From Thermodesulfobacteriota bacterium (GTDB lineage: Bacteria; Desulfobacterota; QYQD01), in the NCBI GenBank assembly GCA_031082315.1, contig JAVHLC010000011.1:1-35116 (forward strand): 35,116 nucleotides of DNA, written 5' to 3'. Below the pieces are notes generated by a model. That model worked only from the letters and a program-made list of their open reading frames with translations. It was not told the DNA's origin and made no database searches. Every line of letters begins with the position of its first letter. The first letter of the stretch is position 1. The translations under genes and the position numbers were made by a program. Shown piece after piece: positions 16,426 through 24,220 of this stretch.

Positions 16426-17327
16426 ATACATCTCTCGATTGCATTCCCTGCTTCATTCGCCAGGCATTAGAGGCGGTTAGGATGGTTTCTACGGACCGCA
16501 TCGTTCATGAAAGAGTTGTGCGTGATGTGTTGCGCTGGACCGGTGAGATGGACTTGGATTTTCCGCCTCCCGTTATGGGCCAACGTATTCATCGGCGCCT
16601 CCGGGAGATTACCGGCGTAGAGGACCCTTACCGGCTGGCGAAAGGACATCAGAACCGCATGGCCTTGAGTCTGCTCCCGGAGCTGAAAGCTGAGATCAAA
16701 GCCGCGTCGGACCCGCTGGCCATTGCGGTGCGCCTGGCCATTGCAGGGAATGTGATCGACATGGGTGTGAACGGCAGCGTGACCGAGTCCGATGTGCGCC
16801 AATCCGTTAGCCAGGCGCTGGCGGGGGCTTTCATCGGGCAGATGGATGAATTTCGACAATTTGTCGCCAAAGCCCGAAGCATCCTGTACCTGGCCGATAA
16901 CGCCGGCGAGATTGTCTTTGACCGGCTGCTGATCGAGCAACTTTCACCGGAGCGGGTCACCGTAGTCGTGCGGGGCGCGCCGGTCATCAACGACGCGACC
17001 ATGGGCGACGCCCGGGACGTGGGACTCCACGAAATCGTCGAGATCATCGACAACGGTTCGGATGCGCCGGGGACGATACTTGAGGAGTGCAACCAGGAAT
17101 TTCGACGGCGATTCGCCGAGGCCGACTTGATCCTTGCCAAGGGGCAAGGCAACTATGAGACACTCAACGACGGGCCGACCAATATCTTTTTTTTGTTCAA
17201 GGCCAAGTGCCCTGTAATCGCGGGCCATGCTGGACTGCCGTTGGGGACACAGGCGCTGATCCGTTCGGGAAATATGATATCAAATTTGGAGGGCGATCTT
17301 TCCGCTGAAAGATCAAATGTTCGCTGA
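16422..17327 (+). CDS. DUF89 (ARMT1-like) family protein
   Basis: This 301-residue protein belongs to the DUF89 family, whose members are metal-dependent damage-control phosphatases or related enzymes. Visible signatures are the N-terminal CIPCFIRQALEA, LYLADNAGEIVFDRLLIEQL near residue 158 (metal/phosphate site DNAGE), and AKGQGNYETLND near 247. The N-terminal CxxC is typical of the prokaryotic branch. Its substrate is unknown. Its place inside a metal-cluster operon fits the genomic habit of this branch. Confidence 0.82.
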   Translation: MNTSLDCIPCFIRQALEAVRMVSTDRIVHERVVRDVLRWTGEMDLDFPPPVMGQRIHRRLREITGVEDPYRLAKGHQNRMALSLLPELKAEIKAASDPLAIAVRLAIAGNVIDMGVNGSVTESDVRQSVSQALAGAFIGQMDEFRQFVAKARSILYLADNAGEIVFDRLLIEQLSPERVTVVVRGAPVINDATMGDARDVGLHEIVEIIDNGSDAPGTILEECNQEFRRRFAEADLILAKGQGNYETLNDGPTNIFFLFKAKCPVIAGHAGLPLGTQALIRSGNMISNLEGDLSAERSNVR

Positions 17328-17404
17328 GAGCATCAGCTTACAGGGCGCTGATTAACGAGCGTCCGGTCATCGCCGGGTTTTACCGGAAAAGGAAAATTCT
17401 GAAT

Positions 17405-17938
17405 ATGAAAATAACAGTCACAACGAAATCCAACGCCGCCAGACAACCCGATCTCGTCCCGGATTCCAAGCTTTCTCCGAGTCCTGCCCTTGACTCGACC
17501 CAAAGCGCTGGTCTGGCTTTTGCCGGTCGTGGGATGGGCGGTGGTCGTGGGATGGGCGGTGGTCGTAGGATGGGTGGTGGCCGTAGGATGGGTGGTGGCG
17601 GCCGTAGGGGTTCGATGGGCTTCGGAAGCGACATTGCCTGCGGCCGATATCCCTTGCCTGCTCATAACGGCCCCAAAGACGGAGAAATTCAATCCACACA
17701 GCAACCGAAGCAAATGCAGCAAGTGACCCCACCAGTTCAAGATATTAAGAAAAGGAAACGTTATGTCGCTATAGTTAACCAGGAACGGTGTAAGGGGTGC
17801 AACGAGTGCGTTGATATCTGCCCAATGGGGGCTATTGCTGTTAAGGGCGGCAAGGCGAGCGTTGATGCGCAAAACTGCGTTGGGTGCGGCGCATGTGTGA
17901 ATATATGCCCCGCTGGGGCAATCAGTTTTCATCAATAA
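17405..17938 (+). CDS. 2[4Fe-4S] ferredoxin with N-terminal GMGGGR repeat domain
   Basis: This is a 177-residue protein. Residues about 40-65 are four to five copies of GMGGGR/RMGGGR encoded by an 18-bp tandem repeat. A linker follows, and then a C-terminal bacterial ferredoxin with CKGCNECVDIC and CVGCGACVNIC. The repeat part resembles the Gly/Met/Arg-rich DUF5320 protein two genes upstream, so the two may share a binding partner. No signal peptide is seen, so it acts in the cytosol. It likely supplies low-potential electrons to the metal-cluster system. Confidence 0.85.
   Translation: MKITVTTKSNAARQPDLVPDSKLSPSPALDSTQSAGLAFAGRGMGGGRGMGGGRRMGGGRRMGGGGRRGSMGFGSDIACGRYPLPAHNGPKDGEIQSTQQPKQMQQVTPPVQDIKKRKRYVAIVNQERCKGCNECVDICPMGAIAVKGGKASVDAQNCVGCGACVNICPAGAISFHQ
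17525..17596 (+). repeat. 18-bp tandem repeat, four copies, in frame
   Basis: Units at 17525-17542, 17543-17560, 17561-17578 and 17579-17596 follow GGTCGTGGGATGGGCGGT. The first two are identical and the later two differ by two or three bases. Each encodes six residues (GRGMGG/GRRMGG). Confidence 0.9.
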
Positions 17939-17950
17939 TAGGAGGGAGCC

Positions 17951-19009
17951 ATGAAAAGAAATTTGCTGGCCGGTTTAATTTTGGGAAGCGTTGTCGTGTT
18001 GGGAATGGCAGTTTTCAGCTTCGCACAGGGGATAAAGAAAGAGGATTGCTTTTTTTCATCCGGTCTTCACGCCACCGCCGGAGGAATGGCTTATTGGTAT
18101 GACAAGTCAAGGGGGGGACTCGAAATTATCACCGGCGTCCCATACTCAGACCTTGGATGCAAAAATTGTCATGTCTCATCCTGCGATGCCTGTCATAAAA
18201 AAGAGGCTAATGGGAAATCGACGTACTCTGTTGAAACAGCTAAAAACCAAGAGAAATGCCTAAGCTGCCATGCCCGTGAGGGAGTGATCATGAAAATTGA
18301 CAGGGAAGCTAATACGCCGGATGTCCATTTTGCAAACGGAATGAATTGCATGGATTGTCACACCGCGCGCGAGATTCACGGCGATGGCATTGAATACAAA
18401 TCAATGAAAGAGCAAGGCGCAATGGATGTGACATGCGAAAAATGCCACGAATCCCTTACAAAAAGCGTTTCACACACGATCCATGGAAATAAGTTAGATT
18501 GCAAGGCCTGTCATGTCCGGCAGGTGGTGAGCTGCAATAATTGTCATTTTGAGACCATGATCAAAGAAAAGAAGCGGGTAAGTCTTCCTGTCTCCGGCTG
18601 GAAATTTCTAATGAACTATGAAGGGAAAGTGACCTCGGCCAATATGCAATCATTCGTTGCGCCAGGAGACAAAACATTCCTTATGTTTGCCCCCCAGTTC
18701 AGTCACTCAGTGAAGAGAGATGGGACTAAATGCGAAGAATGCCATGCCACCGAAACCGTCAAACAAATTCTTAAGGGAAGCATTGATCTTTCTTGGCTCG
18801 AGGGAGGGAAGAAGCAAAACAAAAAAGGTATTATTCCCGTTGTGAGTGGAGTTCAGTACAATTGCGTATATCAAAATTTTAACAACGGAACGTGGACGCT
18901 GATTTCCAATCCACCTGCCCCAAAGATACAGTATGTGGGTTTTGGCTCTCCACTGACTGAAAAACAGCTAAGGCAGATGGAAAAGCCTCAAAGAAGCAAT
19001 AAAAAATAA
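17951..19009 (+). CDS. periplasmic octaheme c-type cytochrome
   Basis: The 352-residue precursor has a signal peptide (MKRNLLAGLILGSVVVLGMA, cleaved after about FSFAQ) and eight CXXCH heme motifs: CKNCH, CDACH, CLSCH, CMDCH, CEKCH, CKACH, CNNCH and CEECH. The first seven fall between about residues 70 and 200; the eighth follows a roughly 60-residue gap, and the C-terminal 90 residues are heme-free. It does not show a hydroxylamine-oxidase or nitrite-reductase pattern that I recognise. GGAGGGAGCC gives a clear RBS. It is exported, unlike its operon neighbours, and may link the module to membrane or extracellular electron flow. By eye its sequence is more AT-rich than its neighbours, so it could be a later addition. 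Confidence 0.88.
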   Translation: MKRNLLAGLILGSVVVLGMAVFSFAQGIKKEDCFFSSGLHATAGGMAYWYDKSRGGLEIITGVPYSDLGCKNCHVSSCDACHKKEANGKSTYSVETAKNQEKCLSCHAREGVIMKIDREANTPDVHFANGMNCMDCHTAREIHGDGIEYKSMKEQGAMDVTCEKCHESLTKSVSHTIHGNKLDCKACHVRQVVSCNNCHFETMIKEKKRVSLPVSGWKFLMNYEGKVTSANMQSFVAPGDKTFLMFAPQFSHSVKRDGTKCEECHATETVKQILKGSIDLSWLEGGKKQNKKGIIPVVSGVQYNCVYQNFNNGTWTLISNPPAPKIQYVGFGSPLTEKQLRQMEKPQRSNKK

Positions 19010-19048
19010 CGTCATGGCATATTGCCAAAGAAATATTGGAGGTGAGCC

Positions 19049-19315
19049 ATGCCGACCTATGAATACGAATGTGAGGCATGTGGCTGGATATTCGACCGAC
19101 GGCAGCGGATCATGGAGGACCCCATCAGAGCGTGTCCGGAATGCCATGGAAAGGTCCGGCGGCTAGTTAGCGGCGGTATCGGGTTTATCCTCAAGGGGTT
19201 TGGGCATAGCCGAGCAGGACAACACGGGAGCGAATATTCACCGGAACAAATGGGTAAGACCTGCTGCGGGCGAAATGAACGTTGCGGAGAATCGCCGTGC
19301 GGGGACAAATCATGA
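19049..19315 (+). CDS. FmdB-type zinc-ribbon protein
   Basis: The 88-residue protein opens MPTYEYECEACGW, the exact FmdB/regulatory-protein start, with a second CxxC (CPECHG) completing a zinc ribbon. The C-terminal tail is Cys-rich (TCCGRNERCGESPCG) and might bind another metal. GGAGGTG precedes ATG. Its stop overlaps the radical SAM start (ATGA). Its precise role is unknown; FmdB was named beside formamidase genes and is thought to be regulatory. Confidence 0.82.
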   Translation: MPTYEYECEACGWIFDRRQRIMEDPIRACPECHGKVRRLVSGGIGFILKGFGHSRAGQHGSEYSPEQMGKTCCGRNERCGESPCGDKS

Positions 19316-20277
19316 GCGTGGGCGGTTTTCGGCACGTATACGGGCCTGTTGCGTCGCGGCGCTTGGGTCGGTCTCTCGGAATCGATCTTGTGCCGTTCAA
19401 AACCTGCACCTATGACTGCGTGTACTGCCAATTGGGCCGGACTACTAATAAAACCCTTGAGCGAAAGGAATACGTCCCGGTTAAAGATGTCTTGGCCGAA
19501 CTGGGACAGAAGCTGGCTGTGGGGGATGTTCCTGATTACATTAGCCTTGCGGGCTCCGGCGAACCCACGCTGAATTCCGGCATCGGTGACCTGATCCGCA
19601 AGATCAAGGGGTTGACGGATATCCCGGTGGCCGTCCTGACCAATGGCTCGCTGTTATGGATGAGTGAAGTCCATGATGCCCTGATGACAGCCGACCTTGT
19701 GCTTCCATCGCTGGACGCTGGTGATGAGCCGCTTTTTAGATACGTCAATCGTCCGCATGAAGATATCTCCTTTGAGCAAATGGTCGATGGCGTTGCTTCC
19801 TTTAGTAAACGCTTTCCGGGGGAGCTGTGGCTGGAGGTTCTTCTGCTTGGCGGCGTTACGGGAATCCCCGCTGAAGTTGAGAAAATCGCCGCCATCATTA
19901 GGCAAATCCAACCGGCACGGGTGCAACTGAACACCGTTGTTCGTCCACCCTCTGAAGAATTTGTCTTTCCTCTCTCGCCCGACCAGCTTCTCGCCCTGAA
20001 AGGATTTTTCCCGGGTCAAGTGGACATCATCAGCGGGAACGAACGTGACCTCTCGCACGCCACAGCCCTTTCCGGCTCCAGAAATGAGGAGGTCCTGGCG
20101 TTGCTTAGCAGGCGACCGTGTACCTCCGCCGATATTGCAAGCGGTCTTGGCATTCATATCACGGAAGCGGTCAAGCAACTCGATGCGCTCAAATCTGCTG
20201 GAAAGGTGACAACGGTTCTCGTGGGTGGACGGGTTTTCTATACCGTTATCGGATCGACAGAAGCTTCGAGGTCATGA
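19312..20277 (+). CDS. radical SAM protein (COG0731-like)
   Basis: This 321-residue radical SAM enzyme has the cluster motif CTYDCVYCQLG near residue 35, preceded by GPVASRRLGRSLGIDLVP, which is typical of the COG0731 Fe-S oxidoreductases. GSGEPTLN near 80 is the SAM-binding GGE-like motif. The C-terminal 80 residues (SADIASGLGIHITEAVKQLD) look like a winged helix, perhaps for nucleic acid or protein contact. ATG 19312 is chosen for its ATGA overlap with the preceding gene. A role in maturing the metal cofactor handled by this operon is inferred. Confidence 0.85.
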   Translation: MSVGGFRHVYGPVASRRLGRSLGIDLVPFKTCTYDCVYCQLGRTTNKTLERKEYVPVKDVLAELGQKLAVGDVPDYISLAGSGEPTLNSGIGDLIRKIKGLTDIPVAVLTNGSLLWMSEVHDALMTADLVLPSLDAGDEPLFRYVNRPHEDISFEQMVDGVASFSKRFPGELWLEVLLLGGVTGIPAEVEKIAAIIRQIQPARVQLNTVVRPPSEEFVFPLSPDQLLALKGFFPGQVDIISGNERDLSHATALSGSRNEEVLALLSRRPCTSADIASGLGIHITEAVKQLDALKSAGKVTTVLVGGRVFYTVIGSTEASRS

Positions 20278-21107
20278 AAAAGGAAAATGAAAGCGATGAG
20301 GAGTTTGATGATCGTCAAAAACTCCAAAACCGGCTCTCTCGTATTTGTCACAAAGTGGTGGTGTTGTCGGGCAAAGGCGGGGTAGGCAAGAGCACGGTGG
20401 CGGTAAATATAGCTATGGCGCTGATGATGTGGGGAAAGCGCGTTGGATTGCTTGATGTCGATATTCATGGCCCAAGCGTTCCCACCATGCTGGGCCTCGA
20501 AGGAAAAACAATCGAAGGTGGTGCGGAAGGCCTGCTTCCGGTTGAGCTGGGCGACATGAAGGTTATGTCCTTGGGGTTTCTGTTGCGCAACCAGGACGAC
20601 GCCGTAATCTGGCGCGGACCGAAGAAAACGGGCGCGATCAAACAGTTACTCAAGGATGTGGCCTGGGGCGACTTGGACTATCTTATTATCGATTGTCCGC
20701 CGGGAACCGGAGATGAGCCGCTCTCGGTCTGTCAGTTCATCGGCAGGCTGGACGGAGCAGTAGTCGTTACCACGCCCCAGAAGGTGGCTGCGGTGGATGT
20801 GCGCAAATCCATCACATTCTGCCGGCAGCTGCAGGTGCCGGTAATCGGAGTAGTGGAAAACATGAGCGGGTTCGCTTGTCCGAAGTGTGGTGAAGTCACT
20901 CAAATCTTATGTTCGGGGAGTGGTAAACGAATCGCCGAAGACATGGATGTGCCATTTCTAGGTGCCCTTCCGTTGGACCCCAAGATCGCTGAGGCCGGTG
21001 ACAGCGGAAAGGCTTTCGTTGATCACTATGCCGAAACATCCACGGCGGAAATCATGCGGGCCATTATCAAGCCCATTATGGCGTGGGCCGAGGCCAAATG
21101 CATATAG
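20274..21107 (+). CDS. mrp: Mrp/NBP35 (ApbC) family P-loop ATPase
   Basis: This 277-residue cytosolic Fe-S cluster carrier ATPase has the deviant Walker A GKGGVGKST near residue 33, the DVDIHGPSVP switch near 62, and Walker B-like LIIDCPPGTGDEP. The cluster-binding CxxC sits in ENMSGFACPKCGE near 200. Homologues include the Mrp-type ATPases of ORP operons. ATG 20274 overlaps the radical SAM stop (ATGA). Confidence 0.9.
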   Translation: MKKENESDEEFDDRQKLQNRLSRICHKVVVLSGKGGVGKSTVAVNIAMALMMWGKRVGLLDVDIHGPSVPTMLGLEGKTIEGGAEGLLPVELGDMKVMSLGFLLRNQDDAVIWRGPKKTGAIKQLLKDVAWGDLDYLIIDCPPGTGDEPLSVCQFIGRLDGAVVVTTPQKVAAVDVRKSITFCRQLQVPVIGVVENMSGFACPKCGEVTQILCSGSGKRIAEDMDVPFLGALPLDPKIAEAGDSGKAFVDHYAETSTAEIMRAIIKPIMAWAEAKCI

Positions 21108-21958
21108 AAAAGACCTCCTTAATGAATGCGCATCGATTTCGGATAACGATATTGGTCGATAACCAGGCCGCTCCCGGGCTGATGTCTGAGCATGGCCTTT
21201 CATTATGGATTGAAGCTGAAGACAAAAGCATCCTTTTCGATACGGGACAAGGAAGTGCGTTGGCCGCAAATGCCTCGGTACTTGGCGTGGACCTGAGTGA
21301 AATCGACATCCTTGTGTTGAGCCACGGGCATTACGACCATACCGGCGGAATTCCCCAAGTCCTGAAGGTCAACGAAAAGATTGAGGCCTATTGCCATCCT
21401 GGAGTTGTGCAGCCCCGATACGCCATCCGGGATGGGACGCCAAAACCGATTCAGATGCCGCGTGAATCCATAGTGGCCATTAACAAGCTGCCCGCGCAAC
21501 GTCTCCACTGGGTTTCACAACCGTTGTTGCTGTCCGAGAGAATCGGCATCACTGGTCCCATTCCCCGCCAGACAAGCTACGAGGACACGGGCGGCCCGTT
21601 CTTCCTCGATCCGGAGGGAAGACGCGTAGATCCGATTGACGATGATTTCGCCCTGTGGATTCAGACGGAAGATGGTTTGGTCATCTGTGTCGGGTGCTGC
21701 CATGCGGGATTGGTGAATACACTGAACCACGTTCGATGCCTGAATAAGGGGTCGAGGGTACGAGCCGTCATTGGCGGCTTCCACCTGCTCACCGCGAGCA
21801 GTCAACGTATCGATCAGACTCTGGCCGCGCTGAGATCCCTGGAACCAGATATGGTTATTTCTTGCCACTGCACCGGAGAGCATGCCGTTGCGGCGCTTCG
21901 GGACGCCTTGAGAGAACGGGTATTGCCCGGAGCGGCGGGGATGACATATCGGTTCTGA
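21098..21958 (+). CDS. MBL-fold metallohydrolase (COG1237 / RFAP-synthase-like)
   Basis: About 286 residues. The metal motif is SHGHYDHTGG near residue 72, with GCCHAGLVNT near 205 and VISCHCTGEHA near 252 as the C-terminal signature of the COG1237 branch. That branch includes the archaeal beta-ribofuranosylaminobenzene phosphate synthase-like proteins, but the bacterial members have no assigned substrate. It overlaps the Mrp gene by 10 nt and is the last gene of the sigma54 operon. The start is probably ATG 21098; ATG 21122 is possible. Confidence 0.82.
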   Translation: MHIEKTSLMNAHRFRITILVDNQAAPGLMSEHGLSLWIEAEDKSILFDTGQGSALAANASVLGVDLSEIDILVLSHGHYDHTGGIPQVLKVNEKIEAYCHPGVVQPRYAIRDGTPKPIQMPRESIVAINKLPAQRLHWVSQPLLLSERIGITGPIPRQTSYEDTGGPFFLDPEGRRVDPIDDDFALWIQTEDGLVICVGCCHAGLVNTLNHVRCLNKGSRVRAVIGGFHLLTASSQRIDQTLAALRSLEPDMVISCHCTGEHAVAALRDALRERVLPGAAGMTYRF

Positions 21959-21997
21959 AGCAAGTCCAAAGACTAGACCAGTCCTCTGTACTAATAA

Positions 21998-22036
21998 CTT
22001 GTCCTTTTTTACTTTTTCCTTTATAAGTCTGCCATA
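21998..22036. repeat. short post-operon repeat, copy 2
   Basis: CTTGTCCT...CTTTATAAGTCTGCCATA matches the segment at 12538-12576 at both ends, with a variable pyrimidine-rich middle. As there, it lies directly behind the last gene of an operon. Confidence 0.4.
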
Positions 22037-22070
22037 ATCATAAGCTGGAGGTGAAGCCATCGAAGCGGTC

Positions 22071-22688
22071 TTGCCAATACGGGCGGTGCTCTTTGATTAC
22101 GGCGGGGTACTGGCGGAAGAAGGTTTTCGCGAAGGGCTTAAGGCCATCGCCCGGCAAAACGGGATCGATTCGGCGGTCCTGCACCGGCTGGCGGTTGAGG
22201 CGATTTATGAGTCCGGATACGTAACCGGCCGGGGCACTGAGGTGGAATTCTGGGATATGATGCGCTGGCGTTCCGGCGTTCGCGGGAGTAACTCGGAGTT
22301 GACCGGTGAAATACTGCAACGCTTTGTCCTGCGGCCGAAAATGATCGAGGTGGCGCGCACCCTGCGCCGTGACAACTTCGTTACCGGTATCCTCAGCGAC
22401 CAGACCAACTGGCTTGACATCCTGAACGAGAGAGACCATTTTTTTCAGGAGTTTGACCGGGTGTTTAACAGTTACTATCTGGGCAAGGGCAAAAAGGATC
22501 TAACCATATTTGACGATGTTATACGGACGCTTGGTGTCTCACCGCCGGAGACGCTGTTCGTGGATGACCATCCAGGCAATATTGAGCGTGCGAGCCACCG
22601 GGGATTAAAGACCATTCTCTACCGGGATCAAGACCCTTTCCTTATAGAACTTGAACAGATCCTCGGACGCTGCGCGATTCCGGATTAA
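22071..22688 (+). CDS. HAD-superfamily hydrolase (subfamily IA)
   Basis: The 205-residue protein has HAD motif I in VLFDYGGVL (the usual first Asp present, the second replaced by Gly-Gly as DYGG), motif II in GILSDQTNW, and motif III/IV in LFVDDHPGNIERA. It probably dephosphorylates a small metabolite; the substrate is not readable. The start is odd: a near-perfect GGAGGTGA (22047-22054) precedes an in-frame ATC at 22059 by four bases, while the first standard in-frame start, TTG 22071, is 16 bases away. An in-frame stop lies at 22041. Either start is possible. Confidence 0.82.
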   Translation: MPIRAVLFDYGGVLAEEGFREGLKAIARQNGIDSAVLHRLAVEAIYESGYVTGRGTEVEFWDMMRWRSGVRGSNSELTGEILQRFVLRPKMIEVARTLRRDNFVTGILSDQTNWLDILNERDHFFQEFDRVFNSYYLGKGKKDLTIFDDVIRTLGVSPPETLFVDDHPGNIERASHRGLKTILYRDQDPFLIELEQILGRCAIPD

Positions 22689-22695
22689 AATCAAT

Positions 22696-22942
22696 GTAAC
22701 TACTCAGGTTCAAAGTTCCAAGGTTCACGGTTCAAGGTTAGAGAGCGATGAAGATTGAACGGTAGCGAACTTTATGTCGCCTTGGATGAAGAGTACATAT
22801 CGCCCAACGAATTCAAAGATGTCTACGAGCAGGCCAGACGAACACGTGCTGCCGTTTGTGGATTCATCCACTATCTCAAAAAATATGAAAAACGCAAAGT
22901 AGCCAACCGTGAACCGTGAACCTGACAACCTGAGTAGTTATA
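22696..22942. repeat. TIR-bounded segment with TAACTACTCAGGTT ends
   Basis: TAACTACTCAGGTT (22697-22710) is repeated in inverted form as AACCTGAGTAGTTA (22928-22941). Inside each end are GGTTCACGGTTCAAGG-type and AACCGTGAACCGTGAAC units in opposite orientation. The segment encloses a truncated four-helix-bundle gene and no transposase. It fills most of the gap between the HAD and PiT genes. Confidence 0.65.
22752..22919 (+). pseudogene. C-terminal relic of a four-helix-bundle (23S rRNA IVP/S23-like) protein
   Basis: An open frame of about 55 codons reads ELYVALDEEYISPNEFKDVY, then EQARRTRAAVCGFIHYLKKY. It matches the typical C-terminal half of the roughly 115-125-residue S23/four-helix-bundle family. 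The N-terminal half is missing: a stop at 22749 and the flanking repeat replace it. The 3' end runs into the repeat, whose sequence supplies the last codons and the stop. The recognition is from memory of the family. Confidence 0.6.
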
Positions 22943-22978
22943 AATCAATTAACTCGACTAACTCGACCTGGGGCAATC

Positions 22979-24208
22979 ATGACCTTTGAATATACGATTC
23001 TAATCCTGGGTTATATCTTTGGGTTTTACATGGCCTGGAATATCGGGGCCAACGATGCCGCCAACGCCATGGCCTCAAGCGTCGGCGCTAAGGCCATCAC
23101 CCTGCGGCAGGCAGTGTTTGTTGCCGGTATACTCAATCTCGTGGGCGCAATTTTTATAGGAGCTCACGTGGTTGACACCATAAGTAAGGGAATTGTTTCT
23201 CCCGAGGCCCTGACCGATCCAAAAGTGGCGATCGTGGGGGCCCTTTCCGCACTCATCGCGGCCGCGCTGTGGGTATTCTTTGCCACATGGAGGGCCCTTC
23301 CCGTCTCCACTACCCATGCCATCGTCGGCGCCATGGTCGGTTTTGGCATCATGGTGGGCGGTTTTTCCTCGGTTCATTGGTGGAAGCTGGCGGGCATAGT
23401 GGCGAGCTGGATCATCTCGCCTATCTTTAGCATGGTACTATCATTCCTTGTTTTCAAGATCATTTATCGATTTATATTGACGCAGGAGGAACTGATGGCC
23501 AGGGCGTTTGGATTATCTCCATACTTCATCGGCACCACATTTTTTGTGGTAATCATGTCTTTCCTGTGTAAGACGCCATTAGGAAAAAGAATGGCGCTGG
23601 ATACCATCACCTCCACCGGGTTATCCCTGGCCATTGCCTCTCTGATGGGATATGTTGGAAAATACCTGCTTAAGCGGCATACGAAGAAAACCGGGGGGGA
23701 AGGTGTCGAACATACCTTTCGTCACCTGCAACTGGTTACCGCCTGCTATATGGCGCTTTCTCAGGGGGCCAATGACGTGGCCAATGCCATCGGTCCGCTG
23801 GCGCTTATCTATTTTTTCGTCAGTAACGGGTCTATCGGCGGTCAGATTGAGGTTCCCATCACCCTCCTGTTGTTTGGAGGAGTGGGCATCGCCGCCGGTA
23901 TAGCCATGTGGGGGCATCGGGTTATCGAGACCATGGGACATAAAATCACCACCCTGACAAACACACGTGGATTTTCTGTTGAATTTGGCGCGGCTACGAC
24001 AGTCCTTCTGGCCTCGAAGATGGGGCTTCCCGTCTCCACCACCCATGCCGCGGTCGGCTCCGTGATCGGAGTGGGTCTGGCCAGAGGTATCGAGGCGGTG
24101 AATTTTCGGATAGTAGGCCAGATTATGCTTTACTGGTTCATCACGGTCCCCATTGCCGCGATTACCAGTATGGTTATCTATAAGATACTATGTTTGATAT
24201 TTTTCTAA
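22979..24208 (+). CDS. PiT-family inorganic phosphate transporter
   Basis: This 409-residue integral membrane protein has the duplicated PiT signature: GANDAANAMASSVGAKAI near residue 23 and GANDVANAIGPLALIY near 264. Each half also ends in a PVSTTHA motif. About ten hydrophobic segments are visible. It imports phosphate, and sometimes metal-phosphate, using an ion gradient. The DUF47 partner follows after 12 bp and a glycerophosphodiester phosphodiesterase lies downstream. Confidence 0.93.
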   Translation: MTFEYTILILGYIFGFYMAWNIGANDAANAMASSVGAKAITLRQAVFVAGILNLVGAIFIGAHVVDTISKGIVSPEALTDPKVAIVGALSALIAAALWVFFATWRALPVSTTHAIVGAMVGFGIMVGGFSSVHWWKLAGIVASWIISPIFSMVLSFLVFKIIYRFILTQEELMARAFGLSPYFIGTTFFVVIMSFLCKTPLGKRMALDTITSTGLSLAIASLMGYVGKYLLKRHTKKTGGEGVEHTFRHLQLVTACYMALSQGANDVANAIGPLALIYFFVSNGSIGGQIEVPITLLLFGGVGIAAGIAMWGHRVIETMGHKITTLTNTRGFSVEFGAATTVLLASKMGLPVSTTHAAVGSVIGVGLARGIEAVNFRIVGQIMLYWFITVPIAAITSMVIYKILCLIFF

Positions 24209-24220
24209 AGCGGAGGGCTT

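Noticed and set aside
17525-17596. Regular repeat as a CRISPR array
   Set aside because: The 18-bp units are directly adjacent without spacers and are in frame with the ferredoxin gene.
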